The notes: a model not told the origin generated them from the sequence alone. 64,000 bases of DNA from Magnetospirillum sp. (GCA_027532905.1 JAPZUA010000001.1:789950-853949); one strand, 5' to 3'. Shown: positions 7,235 through 16,426, counted from the stretch's first letter. Program-made: numbers and translations.

Positions 7235-9013
7235 TCAGCCGCCGCCCGCAGCGGCAAGAGCGGCAATTTCGCGCTCGACCGCCAGGCGCAGACGCACCGC
7301 TTCGATCCAGTCGCGCGCCGGTGCAATCCACGCCGCCCCTTGCACGCCGTCGAACGCGGCAATTGCACCCGCAAGGTCGCCCGCATTCGCCATCACTTCG
7401 GCGCGCGCCACGCGCGCACTTGCATCGTCGCCTGCGATTTCGCCCACGCGCCGGATCGACAACAGCCCCTGAACGCGTTCGAGCAATTCGCCCCAGCGCC
7501 CGGCAACGTCGCCCGTGCGCGCCGCGGCGACCATCGCGTTTGCAAGGGCCGGAAAGCGCCGGGACAGGCTCGCGCGCGTCTCGATCCCGCGCTCGGCCGC
7601 CTGGGCCAGTGCGAGAAAATCTTCAGGCCGACGCGCCTCGCCCGCCATCTCGCGCACAAGTGCGAGCTCGGCGGCAAAGGGCCGGCCGACCATCGCAGCA
7701 TCGCGCAACTGCCCCACAGCCAAGCGAAACTCGGCGCGCCGCACGGCCGCGCGATCGGCCGTCTGCTCGACAATGCCGCCTTGCAGGCGTTCGACCTCGG
7801 CCTGGATACGCGCAAGTTCGCCCGCCAAGCGGCGATTCTCGGCCATCATCGCGGCCAAGGCCGATTGCGTGCCTGGATCGACCGTCGCACGCGCCTCGAG
7901 CGCTTCGAGCCGCGTTTCGAGCGGACCAAGATCGACGGCGGCGCTTGGCGCCGCAGATGCAACTGTCGGCGCCGGTCGCTGTTCGATCTGCGCCAAGCGC
8001 CGATCGACGGCGGCCAGGCGCTGTTCGAGCGCACCGGTTGCCGGCGGCACGGCGACCGTCGCCGATACGCCGCTCTTGGGCGCCCCCATCGTGTTTTGCC
8101 AATAGAGCGCACCACCCGCCCCGATGCCGCCGGCGAGCAATGCCATCACGAACGGCAGCAATACGCCGCGCGACGCTGCCGGCGGTGCGACGGGCGGACC
8201 GCCGGACGCCGCCGCCGCCGCAGGCTTTGCAGCAGCGGGGCGCGGCTCTGGCCCAATTGCAGGCGCATCCGCTGTCTCGGCCAAGCGGTCGATCGCTTCG
8301 AGTAGGGAAGCTTCGTTGGGCTGTTCGGCGGCGATCGCGGCTTTGAAGCGGCAGCCTTGCTCGCGCGCGATTTCAAGCGCGCTGGGGGCAAGGGCAAGGG
8401 CCGTCACGCGCGCCAACGAATCGCCAAGCCCGGCATCGTGGACGAGGCGCGCGAAAATTTCGGCCGTGCGCGGCGAGAAAAAAGTGACCACGTCGATGCG
8501 TCCACTGCGCAACGCCTCGGCCGCATCGTCGGGCAGTTTGGTGGCCGTGTCGGCGCGATAGAGCTGCACGCGGCGCACGGTGAAACCTTCCGCGCCCAGC
8601 ACGCCCGCAAGATCGCCCGCAACGGCCGTACCCGTTGCGTGGATCAGCGTGCCGTCTTTGGGGTCGAGGCGCTTTTGCACCAACGCCGCCAAAGTTTCGA
8701 CGTCGCCCGAAGCGCTTTCGACCGTGCCGAAACCGGCATTGCGTGCTGCCGCCGCCGTCGCATCGCCCACGCAGAACGCTTTGAGGTCGCGGTTCTTCTG
8801 CGTATGCGCAAAAGCGCGCACGCCGTTGGCCGAGGTGAACAGCACCGCCTGCACGCCCGCAAGATCGAGCGGCGGCGCATCGTCCACGACGATGTCGAGC
8901 AAAGGCGCCACCACCGCGTCGTGCCCGCGCATGGCAAGGGCGACCGCAAACAGATCAGCCTCGCCGCGTGGCCGCGTGACCAGGATCTGCAGGCGGCGCT
9001 TGGGCCCCGTCAT
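7235..9013 (-). CDS. hemD: Fusion of uroporphyrinogen-III synthase (HemD) and Mic60/mitofilin-like membrane protein
   Basis: A single uninterrupted 592-aa frame joins two proteins. Residues 8-245 are HemD (ILVTRPRGEADLFAVALAMR, VLFTSANGVRAFA, VTFFSPRTAEIFARL), which closes hydroxymethylbilane to uroporphyrinogen III. A Pro/Ala linker (246-282) leads to one membrane helix (about 284-305), a coiled coil (about 326-418) and a C-terminal helical domain (425-590) matching alphaproteobacterial Mic60/COG4223, the mitofilin homologue that shapes intracytoplasmic membranes. The start overlaps the hemC stop by 4 bases. In relatives the two parts are usually separate neighbours. The HemD part should be cytoplasmic and the coiled coil periplasmic. 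Confidence 0.88.
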   Translation of the reverse strand: MTGPKRRLQILVTRPRGEADLFAVALAMRGHDAVVAPLLDIVVDDAPPLDLAGVQAVLFTSANGVRAFAHTQKNRDLKAFCVGDATAAAARNAGFGTVESASGDVETLAALVQKRLDPKDGTLIHATGTAVAGDLAGVLGAEGFTVRRVQLYRADTATKLPDDAAEALRSGRIDVVTFFSPRTAEIFARLVHDAGLGDSLARVTALALAPSALEIAREQGCRFKAAIAAEQPNEASLLEAIDRLAETADAPAIGPEPRPAAAKPAAAAASGGPPVAPPAASRGVLLPFVMALLAGGIGAGGALYWQNTMGAPKSGVSATVAVPPATGALEQRLAAVDRRLAQIEQRPAPTVASAAPSAAVDLGPLETRLEALEARATVDPGTQSALAAMMAENRRLAGELARIQAEVERLQGGIVEQTADRAAVRRAEFRLAVGQLRDAAMVGRPFAAELALVREMAGEARRPEDFLALAQAAERGIETRASLSRRFPALANAMVAAARTGDVAGRWGELLERVQGLLSIRRVGEIAGDDASARVARAEVMANAGDLAGAIAAFDGVQGAAWIAPARDWIEAVRLRLAVEREIAALAAAGGG

Positions 9014-9939
9014 TGGAAATAGCCGGGGCCAGCCCGGCCCTTGAGTTCTTCGCCCGCGTCTTCCCCCATCGCCAGCGCGTCGCTCTTGGGGCCTTCGCGC
9101 GAAGTGGTCAGCAGCCCGCTGCCGTCGGGGCGCACAACGAGACCGTCGAGCCGCAGACGGTCGCCCGCAAGCCCAACCGCAAGTGCGCCGATCGGCGTGC
9201 GGCACGAACCGTCGAGCCGCTCAAGCAGTCCGCGTTCGGCCGTGACGGCCACATGCGTGGGCGCATCGTCGAGGGCGGCGAGGTAGCTGCGCGTCTGCGC
9301 GTCGTCGAGACGGCATTCGATGCCGATCGCTCCTTGCGCTACGGCCGGCAGCATGTCGGAAGTGGACAAAACGGCACTCACGTCAGCCAAGCGCCCAAGG
9401 CGCTTCAAGCCCGCATAGGCGAGGAACGTGGCCCCGACCGTGCCATTGCGGACCTTTTCAAGCCGCGTATCCACATTGCCGCGCAAGGGCACGACGACGA
9501 TATCCGGACGGCGGGCACGCAATTGCGCCCCGCGCCGCAAGCTCGCCGTCCCCACGACCGTGCCCTTTGGCAGGTCGTCGAGGCCTGCCACGCCGGGGCC
9601 GGCAATCAGCGCGTCGCGCGGATCTTCGCGTTTCAGCATGGTGACGATGCCAAGCCCTGCCGGCAGGAAGGTCGGCACGTCCTTCATGGAATGGACGGCA
9701 AGATCGATTTCGCACGCCAACAGCGCTTCCTCGATCTCTTTGGTGAACAAGCCCTTGCCGCCCGCTTCCGCGAGCGTACGGTCCTGAATCCGGTCGCCGG
9801 TGGTCTTGATCACCGTGATGGCGATCGCCCCTTCGGCCGCCAACGCCGGATGGGCTGCTGCCAGCAACCGCTTGGTTTCGTTGGCCTGCCACAGCGCCAG
9901 CGGCGAGCCGCGCGTTCCGATCCGCAATAAAGCCGTCAT
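9010..9939 (-). CDS. hemC: Hydroxymethylbilane synthase (porphobilinogen deaminase)
   Basis: The product is 309 aa, full length for HemC, which condenses four porphobilinogens into hydroxymethylbilane in the cytoplasm. Hallmarks are LRIGTRGSPLALWQA at the start, KTTGDRIQDRTLAEAGGKG, the catalytic-aspartate region AVHSMKDVPT, substrate-binding TASLRRGAQL and PLRGNVDTRL, and the dipyrromethane cofactor cysteine in LDGSCRTPIGALA. It heads the minus-strand hemC-hemD/mic60-hemY unit and is divergent from tsaD, with a 95-base intergenic gap that probably carries both promoters. Confidence 0.97.
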   Translation of the reverse strand: MTALLRIGTRGSPLALWQANETKRLLAAAHPALAAEGAIAITVIKTTGDRIQDRTLAEAGGKGLFTKEIEEALLACEIDLAVHSMKDVPTFLPAGLGIVTMLKREDPRDALIAGPGVAGLDDLPKGTVVGTASLRRGAQLRARRPDIVVVPLRGNVDTRLEKVRNGTVGATFLAYAGLKRLGRLADVSAVLSTSDMLPAVAQGAIGIECRLDDAQTRSYLAALDDAPTHVAVTAERGLLERLDGSCRTPIGALAVGLAGDRLRLDGLVVRPDGSGLLTTSREGPKSDALAMGEDAGEELKGRAGPGYFQ

Positions 9940-10034
9940 GGTTCCCCTGTCCTTGTCGCCCTTTATCGCGTGCCGTGCGGGGTTGCTGCAAGCGCGCTTT
10001 CAGGTGCGCCCCGGATCGGCTAAAGCTGGCGCCG

Positions 10035-11075
10035 ATGAAGCCGATTCTGGGTCTCGAAACCAGCTGCGACGAAACCGCCGCCGCCCTTGTGGCGCCGGAC
10101 GGGCGCATCTTGGCGCAGCGCCTGCTCTCGCAGACGCGCGAGCACGCGCCATTCGGCGGCATCGTGCCCGAGATCGCAGCGCGCTCGCACCTTGCGCACT
10201 TGCCGCGCCTTGTGGACGAGACCTTCGCCGCCGCCGGCCTCGGCTGGAGCGATATCGAAGCGGTGGCGGCCACCACGGGGCCAGGCCTCATCGGCGGCGT
10301 GATTGTCGGGGCAACCTTCGGCAAGGCGGCTTCCCTCGCGCGCGGGCTGCCCTTCGTGGCGGTCAACCATCTCGAAGGGCATGCGCTGTCGGCGCGCATG
10401 GGCGCGGATGTGCGGTTTCCGTATCTGCTGCTGCTGGTCTCGGGCGGGCATTGCCAATTGCTCGGCGTGCTCGGCGTCGGGCGCTATCGCCTGCTCGGCA
10501 GCACGCTCGACGATGCGGTCGGCGAAGCGTTCGACAAGGTCGCCAAATTGCTGGGCCTGCCCTATCCGGGCGGACCCGAGATCGAGCGGCTGGCGCACAG
10601 CGGCCACGCCAAACGTTTCGATCTGCCGCGTCCGCTTGCGGGCCGGGCCGGCTGCGATTTTTCGTTCGCCGGTCTCAAGACCGCCGTGCGCTTGCTCGTC
10701 GAAAAAGTCGGCCCGCTCGACGAAAACGCCCGCGCCGACATTGCCGCGTCGTTCCAGGCGGCCGTTGCCGACACGCTCGCCGACCGAACGACCAATGCTG
10801 CGCGCATGTTCGTTGCGGAACTTCCGGCAGCATCCCATTTGGTCGTCGCCGGCGGGGTTGCCGCCAACCGCACCTTGGGCCAGCGTTTGGCAAAGACGGC
10901 CGAACGCTTCGGCCTCGCCTTCGTGGCGCCGCCGCCAGCCTTGTGCACCGACAATGCCGCCATGATCGCCTGGGCCGGGATCGAACGGCTGCAGCTCGGG
11001 CTTGTCGACGGACTCGGCATTGCCTGCCGGCCGCGCTGGCCGCTCGAAGAACTCGCGCGCGTGCCCGCCGCATGA
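10035..11075 (+). CDS. tsaD: tRNA N6-threonylcarbamoyladenosine transferase subunit TsaD
   Basis: The product is 346 aa. TsaD transfers the threonylcarbamoyl group to A37 of ANN-decoding tRNAs with TsaB and TsaE. It begins MKPILGLETSCDETAAALVA and has the metal-binding histidine motif HLAHLP (in the family HxxxH) and SGGHCQLLGVLGVGRYRLLG, plus VVAGGVAANRTL and the C-terminal CTDNAAMIAWAG. The start at 10035 is the family start; 60 extra in-frame bases upstream are not coding. It is divergent from hemC and overlaps gpsA by 4 bases, a common alphaproteobacterial arrangement. Confidence 0.97.
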   Translation: MKPILGLETSCDETAAALVAPDGRILAQRLLSQTREHAPFGGIVPEIAARSHLAHLPRLVDETFAAAGLGWSDIEAVAATTGPGLIGGVIVGATFGKAASLARGLPFVAVNHLEGHALSARMGADVRFPYLLLLVSGGHCQLLGVLGVGRYRLLGSTLDDAVGEAFDKVAKLLGLPYPGGPEIERLAHSGHAKRFDLPRPLAGRAGCDFSFAGLKTAVRLLVEKVGPLDENARADIAASFQAAVADTLADRTTNAARMFVAELPAASHLVVAGGVAANRTLGQRLAKTAERFGLAFVAPPPALCTDNAAMIAWAGIERLQLGLVDGLGIACRPRWPLEELARVPAA

Positions 11076-12082
11076 GCCGCAATTTCAAAACCATTGCCGT
11101 GATCGGCGCAGGCGCTTGGGGAACGGCGCTAGCGCAAACGGCGGCGCGCGCGGGCCTCAAACCCACCTTGTGGGCGTACGAGCCCGCGACCGTTGCCGAA
11201 ATCGCCGAGCGCCACACCAACAGCGTCTTTCTGCCGGGAGTGGCCCTCGATCCCACGATCGCAGCGACGGCCGATCTCGCTGCGGCCGTCGCCGATGCCG
11301 ATATCGTGCTGGCGGCGACACCCGCCCAGCATCTGCGCGCGACCTTGCAGCGCTTGAAGCTGCCAACGGACGTGCCGCTGATCCTCGCCACCAAAGGGAT
11401 CGAGCTTGGCACCGGCGCCTTGATGAGCACGGTGGCGCAAGCGGCGGCCCCCGGCCATCCGATTGCGATCCTGACCGGACCTACCTTCGCGCGCGAAGTG
11501 GCCCTCGCCCAGCCCACGGCCGTGACGCTCGCCGCAAGCGACGCCACACTCGGCCGAGCGCTCGCACAGGCTTTGGCGACACCGCATTTTCGCATCTACC
11601 GCAACGACGACGTGGTCGGCGCCCAAGTCGGCGGGGCCGTCAAAAACGTCGTCGCCCTTGGCTGCGGCATCGTCGCGGGCCTCGCCCTTGGCGACAATGC
11701 GCGCGCGGCCTTGATGACGCGAGGGCTGGCCGAAATGGTACGCCTGGGTGTGGCCCTCGGCGGCCGGGCCGAAACCTTGATGGGGCTCTCGGGCCTCGGC
11801 GACCTCGCACTCACCTGCAACAACGACCAGTCGCGCAACATGCGCTTCGGGCGCGCACTCGGGCGCGGCCTCACGCCTGCCCAAGCGCTCGCCGACCCGG
11901 CCTTGGGCTTGGCGCATGCCGTGATCGAGGGGGTGGAGGGTGCCGCCTCGGTCGGCGCCCTTGCCCGCGAGCGGCGCGTGGACATGCCGATCGTCGCCGC
12001 CCTCGACGCGATTTTGCACCACGGTGCGAGCGTGGCGCAGACCGTCGATGCGCTGCTCAATCGCCCGCTCAAAGAGGAATGA
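11072..12082 (+). CDS. gpsA: Glycerol-3-phosphate dehydrogenase [NAD(P)+]
   Basis: The product is 336 aa, full length. GpsA reduces dihydroxyacetone phosphate to sn-glycerol 3-phosphate for phospholipid synthesis. It shows the dinucleotide-binding motif VIGAGAWGTALAQ (residues about 10-22), the HTNSVFLPG loop, TKGIELGTG, the catalytic lysine region GGAVKNVVALGCGI and the substrate loop GLSGLGDLALTC. ATG overlaps the tsaD stop by 4 bases, and the EVE-domain gene follows after 3 bases, so tsaD-gpsA-EVE-Rieske is probably one transcript. Confidence 0.97.
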   Translation: MSRNFKTIAVIGAGAWGTALAQTAARAGLKPTLWAYEPATVAEIAERHTNSVFLPGVALDPTIAATADLAAAVADADIVLAATPAQHLRATLQRLKLPTDVPLILATKGIELGTGALMSTVAQAAAPGHPIAILTGPTFAREVALAQPTAVTLAASDATLGRALAQALATPHFRIYRNDDVVGAQVGGAVKNVVALGCGIVAGLALGDNARAALMTRGLAEMVRLGVALGGRAETLMGLSGLGDLALTCNNDQSRNMRFGRALGRGLTPAQALADPALGLAHAVIEGVEGAASVGALARERRVDMPIVAALDAILHHGASVAQTVDALLNRPLKEE

Positions 12083-12085
12083 GAG

Positions 12086-12499
12086 ATGGCTTTCTGGCTG
12101 ATGAAAAGCGAACCCGACGTCTATCCGTGGTCGAAACTCGTCGCCGACAAGCGCGGCTCTTGGGATGGTGTTCGCAACCATCTTGCCAAGCTCAATCTCA
12201 AAGCCATGAAAAAGGGTGATCGCGCCTTTTTCTACCATTCCAACATCGGCAAGGAGATCGTCGGCACGATGGAAATCGTGCGCGAAGCCTATCCCGATCC
12301 GAGTGCGGAAAAGGGCGAATGGTTCATGGTCGACGTGGCCCCGCTCACGGCCGCCGCAACCCCGCTTGGCCTTGCGACGATCAAGACGCTGCCCGAGCTT
12401 GCCGAAATGTCGCTCCTCAAAATGTCGCGCCTGTCGGTGCAGCCGGTGCGCCCGGCGGAGTGGAAATTCATCTGCAAGCGCCTTGGCATTGCCCCATGA
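12086..12499 (+). CDS. EVE domain protein (thymocyte nuclear protein 1-like)
   Basis: The product is 137 aa and consists of one EVE domain. The opening MAFWLMKSEPDVYPWSKLV and GSWDGVRNHLAKLNLKAM, then GDRAFFYHSN, are the defining signatures. EVE domains are related to PUA and YTH folds and bind modified bases in RNA or DNA. The tsaD-gpsA-EVE-Rieske neighbourhood is conserved in many alphaproteobacteria (from memory), which may point to a link with modified nucleic acids. A GAGAG ribosome-binding site lies 3-8 bases before the ATG. Confidence 0.93.
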   Translation: MAFWLMKSEPDVYPWSKLVADKRGSWDGVRNHLAKLNLKAMKKGDRAFFYHSNIGKEIVGTMEIVREAYPDPSAEKGEWFMVDVAPLTAAATPLGLATIKTLPELAEMSLLKMSRLSVQPVRPAEWKFICKRLGIAP

Positions 12500-12849
12500 C
12501 GGTGCTGTGCCGCCTCGACGAGATCCCCGATCCGGGCGGCAAAGGGTTTGTGTTCGGCGAGGCCGAGAAACGCGAAGAAATTTTTGTCATGCGCAAGGGT
12601 GACAAGGTCTACGGCTATCGCAATCGCTGCCCGCATGCGCTGGTCCCGCTCGACTGGACGAGCGACCAGTTTCTCGACCCCTCGCGCACCATGATCATGT
12701 GCGCAATGCACGGCGCGCTCTTCGCGATCGAAGACGGGCGCTGCATTGCCGGGCCGACGCGCGGGCGCGGGCTTGCCGCCATCGCCGTGCGGCTGGTCGA
12801 GGACGGCGCGGCAAGCCCCGTTCTGGTATGGGACAAATCGACCGATTGA
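12496..12849 (+). CDS. Rieske [2Fe-2S] domain protein
   Basis: The product is 117 aa. A Rieske cluster-binding pair is visible: Cys-Pro-His (NRCPHALVPLDW) and, about 26 residues later, Cys-Ala-Met-His (IMCAMHGALFAIEDGRC), followed by a GP-containing third loop (CIAGPTRGRGL). There is no membrane anchor, so it resembles soluble ferredoxin-type Rieske proteins. The ATG overlaps the EVE gene stop by 4 bases. The electron partner is unknown. Confidence 0.88.
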   Translation: MTVLCRLDEIPDPGGKGFVFGEAEKREEIFVMRKGDKVYGYRNRCPHALVPLDWTSDQFLDPSRTMIMCAMHGALFAIEDGRCIAGPTRGRGLAAIAVRLVEDGAASPVLVWDKSTD

Positions 12850-12925
12850 CGGCCAAAATGGGCCTCGAACGGCTTGCAACCGGACGGACGGCGCCCTAAA
12901 ACCGACGTTAATAGTCGTTCTACGA

Positions 12926-12943
12926 CGGCCGCCCGAGCGGCCG
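12926..12943 (+). promoter_or_regulatory. Hairpin in the acs leader
   Basis: The arms CGGCCGC and GCGGCCG pair perfectly around the 4-base loop CCGA, with a smaller GTCGT/ACGAC stem just upstream (12914-12926). It sits 22 bases before the acs start and just upstream of its AGGGAG ribosome-binding site. It may be a terminator-like or attenuating leader element, or simply a stable 5' end. There is no T-tract. Confidence 0.35.
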
Positions 12944-12965
12944 CGCCAACAGGGAGTCCCCCCAG

Positions 12966-14903
12966 ATGTCCAACGAGTTGTTCCCGGTCCCGGCCAACAT
13001 CGCCAAATCGGCGCTGATCGACGCTGCCAAGTACAAGTCGATGTACGACCGGTCGGTGGCCGACCCGGCAGGCTTCTGGGGCGAGGCGGGCAAGCGCATC
13101 GACTGGATCAAGCCCTATACGAAGGTCAAGAACACGAGCTTCACGGGCGACGTGCCGATCAAATGGTACGAGGACGGCACGCTCAACGTGTCGGCCAACT
13201 GCCTCGACCGGCACTTGGCCAAACGCGGCGACCAGGTTGCGATCATCTGGGAAGGCGACGACCCGAACGAGCACAAGCACATCACCTACCGCCAGGCCTA
13301 CGAAGAGACGTGCCGCATGGCCAACGTGCTCAAGAAGCACGGCGTGAAAAAGGGCGACCGCGTCACGATCTATCTGCCGATGATCCCGGAAGCGGCCTAC
13401 GCGATGCTCGCGTGCGCGCGCATCGGCGCCATCCATTCGATCGTGTTCGGCGGCTTCTCGCCCGACTCGCTCGTGAACCGCATCCAGGACTGCGATTCGA
13501 ATTTCGTGATCACGGCCGACGAAGGCCTGCGCGGCGGGCGCAAAGTGCCGCTCAAGGTGAATGCCGACGCCGCCCTCAAGAGCTGCCCCTCGGTCAAGAA
13601 GATGCTGGTCGTCAAGCGCACGGGCGGCAAGGTTGATTGGGACCCGGCGCGCGACCTTTGGTACCACGAGGAAGCGGCCGGCGTTGCGGCCGAATGCGCG
13701 CCAGCCGAAATGGCGGCCGAAGATCCGCTCTTCATCCTCTACACGTCGGGCTCGACCGGCAAACCCAAGGGTGTCTTGCACACATCCGGCGGCTATCTCG
13801 TCTATGCGTCGATGACTCACCAATACGTTTTCGACTACCACGATGGCGACATCTACTGGTGCACGGCCGACGTGGGCTGGGTCACGGGCCACAGCTACAT
13901 CGTCTACGGGCCGATGGCCAACGGGGCCACGACGCTGATGTTCGAGGGCGTGCCGAACTATCCGGACAGCTCGCGCTTCTGGCAGGTGGTGGACAAGCAC
14001 AAGGTCAATATCTTCTACACGGCCCCGACCGCGATCCGCGCGCTGATGCGCGAAGGCGAAGCGCCGGTCAAGAAGACGAGCCGTGCCTCCTTGCGCATCC
14101 TCGGCTCGGTCGGCGAGCCGATCAATCCGGAAGCCTGGCTCTGGTACCACAACGTGGTCGGCGACGGCCGTTGCCCGATCGTCGATACGTGGTGGCAGAC
14201 GGAAACCGGCGGCATTCTGATCACGCCGCTGCCGGGTGCGATCGCGACCAAGCCCGGTTCGGCCACCAAGCCGTTTTTCGGCGTGCAGCCCTTGCTCGTC
14301 GACAACGACGGTAAGCTGCTCGAAGGGGCGACCGACGGCAATCTGTGCATTGCCGACAGCTGGCCAGGCCAAGCGCGCACCGTGTTCGGCGACCACAAGC
14401 GCTTCATCGAGACCTATTTCTCGACCTTCAAGGGCTACTATTTCACCGGCGACGGCTGCCGGCGCGACGAAGACGGCTATTACTGGATCACCGGCCGCGT
14501 CGACGACGTCATCAACGTCTCGGGCCATCGCATGGGCACGGCCGAAATCGAGTCGGCCCTCGTCGCACACCCGAAGGTCGCCGAAGCGGCGGTCGTGGGC
14601 TATCCGCACGACATCAAGGGCCAGGGCATCTACGCCTACGTGACGCTGAAAGCGGGCCTCGCGACGTCCGAAGAGCTGCGCAAAGAGCTGGTCGGCTGGG
14701 TGCGCAAGCAGATCGGCCCCATCGCCTCGCCCGATCTGATCCAATGGGCGCCGGGCCTGCCCAAGACACGTTCGGGCAAGATCATGCGCCGCATCCTGCG
14801 CAAGATCGCCGCCAACGAACATTCGGCTCTCGGCGACACTTCGACGCTCGCCGATCCGAGCGTGGTGGACGAACTCGTCAACAACCGCATGAACAAGGGC
14901 TGA
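12966..14903 (+). CDS. acs: Acetyl-CoA synthetase (AMP-forming)
   Basis: The product is 645 aa, full length. Acs activates acetate to acetyl-CoA through acetyl-AMP. It shows the P-loop-like adenylation motif [15 protein letters not shown] (about residues 258-272), the [10 protein letters not shown] motif, the hinge/aspartate region [18 protein letters not shown], and the C-terminal lysine motif [17 protein letters not shown] whose lysine is the acetylation-control site in this family. A gapped AGGGAG ribosome-binding site precedes the ATG. A strong hairpin follows the stop codon at 14927-14954. It stands alone rather than in an operon with a permease. Confidence 0.97.
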   Translation: MSNELFPVPANIAKSALIDAAKYKSMYDRSVADPAGFWGEAGKRIDWIKPYTKVKNTSFTGDVPIKWYEDGTLNVSANCLDRHLAKRGDQVAIIWEGDDPNEHKHITYRQAYEETCRMANVLKKHGVKKGDRVTIYLPMIPEAAYAMLACARIGAIHSIVFGGFSPDSLVNRIQDCDSNFVITADEGLRGGRKVPLKVNADAALKSCPSVKKMLVVKRTGGKVDWDPARDLWYHEEAAGVAAECAPAEMAAEDPLFILYTSGSTGKPKGVLHTSGGYLVYASMTHQYVFDYHDGDIYWCTADVGWVTGHSYIVYGPMANGATTLMFEGVPNYPDSSRFWQVVDKHKVNIFYTAPTAIRALMREGEAPVKKTSRASLRILGSVGEPINPEAWLWYHNVVGDGRCPIVDTWWQTETGGILITPLPGAIATKPGSATKPFFGVQPLLVDNDGKLLEGATDGNLCIADSWPGQARTVFGDHKRFIETYFSTFKGYYFTGDGCRRDEDGYYWITGRVDDVINVSGHRMGTAEIESALVAHPKVAEAAVVGYPHDIKGQGIYAYVTLKAGLATSEELRKELVGWVRKQIGPIASPDLIQWAPGLPKTRSGKIMRRILRKIAANEHSALGDTSTLADPSVVDELVNNRMNKG

Positions 14904-14926
14904 CGGCGCGGTCGATGGCTTGTGGC

Positions 14927-14954
14927 GCGGGCAGGGTTTGCATTCCCTGCCCGC
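14927..14954 (+). terminator. Hairpin after acs
   Basis: The arms GCGGGCAGGG and CCCTGCCCGC form a perfect 10-bp stem around the 8-base loop TTTGCATT, 24 bases after the acs stop. There is no run of T on either side, so it may be a weak intrinsic terminator or a 3'-end stabiliser. Confidence 0.5.
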
Positions 14955-14973
14955 CCGCCCCTATATACCGGGC

Positions 14974-15384
14974 ATGGTCGGACGCATTTTCACGGGCTTT
15001 GCCTGGCTCGGTTTCCTGTTTTGGTCGCTGCTTTGCTTGGGCGGCTGGGCCGTAATCGCGCTGGGCGGCGACATGCTGCGCTGGATCGCAGGCGCTGCCC
15101 TTGCCCCCGGTGCCGGCGGCACGGTTGCGTCCGTACTGACCTTCATCGAGGCGTTCGGCACGATCGTGCTGACCTGGATCTGGATTGCGGGCTCGGTGCT
15201 GATCCTCGTCGTCGGCACCATCCTGCGGCGGGCGGCTGCGAACGCGACCGTGGTGCGCTTCGAGCAGCGAACAACGAACTTTGGCGACATCGATCCTTCG
15301 CGTATGAAGGACGTCACGCCGCCTTCCGAAATGCAGCCCACGGAAGCCCGGCCGCCGGCACTCAAGCGCCTGCCGCCGGCCTAG
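14974..15384 (+). CDS. Small inner-membrane protein of unknown function
   Basis: The product is 136 aa with two or three hydrophobic segments: about residues 4-34 (GFAWLGFLFWSLLCLGGWAV) and 50-84 (FGTIVLTWIWIAGSVLILVV), then a basic RR and a soluble tail. I do not recognise a family. A start at 14920 would add a polar 18-residue stretch overlapping the acs terminator hairpin, so the ATG at 14974 is used. Its stop abuts the convergent fliP stop with no gap. Confidence 0.7.
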   Translation: MVGRIFTGFAWLGFLFWSLLCLGGWAVIALGGDMLRWIAGAALAPGAGGTVASVLTFIEAFGTIVLTWIWIAGSVLILVVGTILRRAAANATVVRFEQRTTNFGDIDPSRMKDVTPPSEMQPTEARPPALKRLPPA

Positions 15385-16134
15385 CTATCCGCCCGCGAAG
15401 GATTGCACGAGCGAGCCCGCGACGAGATACCAGCCGTCGACGAGCACGAAGAAAATCAATTTGAACGGCAAGGCGACGATAGCCGGCGGCATCATCATCA
15501 TGCCCATCGACATCAACACGGCCGCCACGACCATGTCGATGATCACAAACGGAATGAACAGCAGAAAGCCGATCTCGAAGGCACGCCGCAATTCCGAGAT
15601 CATGAAAGCGGGGATGAGCACGCGATAGGGGGTCGCCTCCGCCGTTTCGGGGGGCGGAATTTTTGCAATGTCGATGAACAGGGCGAGATCGGTCTCGCGC
15701 GTCTGGCGCATCATGAAATCATGGAACGGTTTGGCCGTGCGTTCGATCGCCTGGACTTCCGTGATGCGGTTTTCGATCAGCGGCGAAATGCCTTCGCGCC
15801 AAGCCTGCTCGCCGGTCGGCAGCATGATGAAGAAGGTCAAGAACAGGGCAAGCGACGTGAGCACGGCGTTGGGCGGGGCTTGCTGCGTGCCAAGGGCGGT
15901 GCGCAGCAGCGACAGCACCACGATGATGCGCACAAAGCTCGTCGTCATCATCAGTACCGAGGGGGCAAGTGTGAGCACCGTCATCAGCAGGATGAGCTGG
16001 ACGATGCGCCCCGTGGTCGAGCTGCCGTCGCCGAGATCGAGCGTGAAGCTTTGTGCCGCCGCCGCATGCGGCAGCGCCAGCACGACGAGCAGCGCCAGAG
16101 CGGGCATCAGGAGTTTGCGCAAAGAAACCTTCAC
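15385..16134 (-). CDS. fliP: Flagellar type III export apparatus protein FliP
   Basis: The product is 249 aa, the usual FliP length, a membrane subunit of the flagellar export gate. It has an N-terminal signal peptide (LLMPALALLVVLALPHAAAA), then ILLMTVLTLAPSVLMMTTSF and the C-terminal MMMMPPAIVALPFKLIFFVL, both diagnostic of FliP. The initiation codon at 16134 is GTG; an internal ATG at codon 10 would lose the charged part of the signal peptide. It is the last gene of the minus-strand fhlB-orf-fliO-fliP unit, 10 bases after fliO. Confidence 0.97.
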   Translation of the reverse strand: MKVSLRKLLMPALALLVVLALPHAAAAQSFTLDLGDGSSTTGRIVQLILLMTVLTLAPSVLMMTTSFVRIIVVLSLLRTALGTQQAPPNAVLTSLALFLTFFIMLPTGEQAWREGISPLIENRITEVQAIERTAKPFHDFMMRQTRETDLALFIDIAKIPPPETAEATPYRVLIPAFMISELRRAFEIGFLLFIPFVIIDMVVAAVLMSMGMMMMPPAIVALPFKLIFFVLVDGWYLVAGSLVQSFAGG

Positions 16135-16144
16135 GGGACGGGGC

Positions 16145-16426
16145 TCACGGGACTTGGGGCTGGCGGATCGTTTCGACGACGGCCAGCGAATCGGGGCCGA
16201 TTACGACGAGGTGCTCAGTGTCGTCCCGGCGCAGCAGAACTGCACGCGTTTTCGAATCGAGCGGCAATATCTCGACCGTCTGCAGGCGCCGCTTGCGCCC
16301 GGCCGAAGACATGGCCCCCGCTCCCGGCACGAAGCGCTTGGCAATCCAAGCCACACCTGCGATCAGCGCCACGACGAAGGCGAGGGCGGCCGCGAATTTG
16401 AGCAGGCTTTCGGGATCGAGCGTCAT
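16145..16426 (-). CDS. fliO: Flagellar biosynthesis protein FliO
   Basis: The product is 93 aa. One membrane helix (about residues 8-26, LLKFAAALAFVVALIAGVAW) is followed by a short basic region and a beta-rich cytoplasmic domain (TVEILPLDSKTRAVLLRRDD, then EHLVVIGPDSLAVVETI), the FliO pattern. FliO is a small membrane protein that assists FliP in assembling the export gate. The ATG overlaps the preceding 90-aa gene by 4 bases. Longer in-frame sequence upstream is not coding. Confidence 0.88.
   Translation of the reverse strand: MTLDPESLLKFAAALAFVVALIAGVAWIAKRFVPGAGAMSSAGRKRRLQTVEILPLDSKTRAVLLRRDDTEHLVVIGPDSLAVVETIRQPQVP

Noticed and set aside
5968-8346. 792-aa plus-strand frame over hemY and hemD/mic60
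   Set aside because: It is an Arg/Pro/Ala-biased shadow of the heme operon, and the coding motifs are all on the other strand.
12615-14822. 735-aa reading frame antisense to acs
   Set aside because: It is a GC-driven shadow of the acs gene, with no ribosome-binding site and Arg/Asp/His-biased composition.
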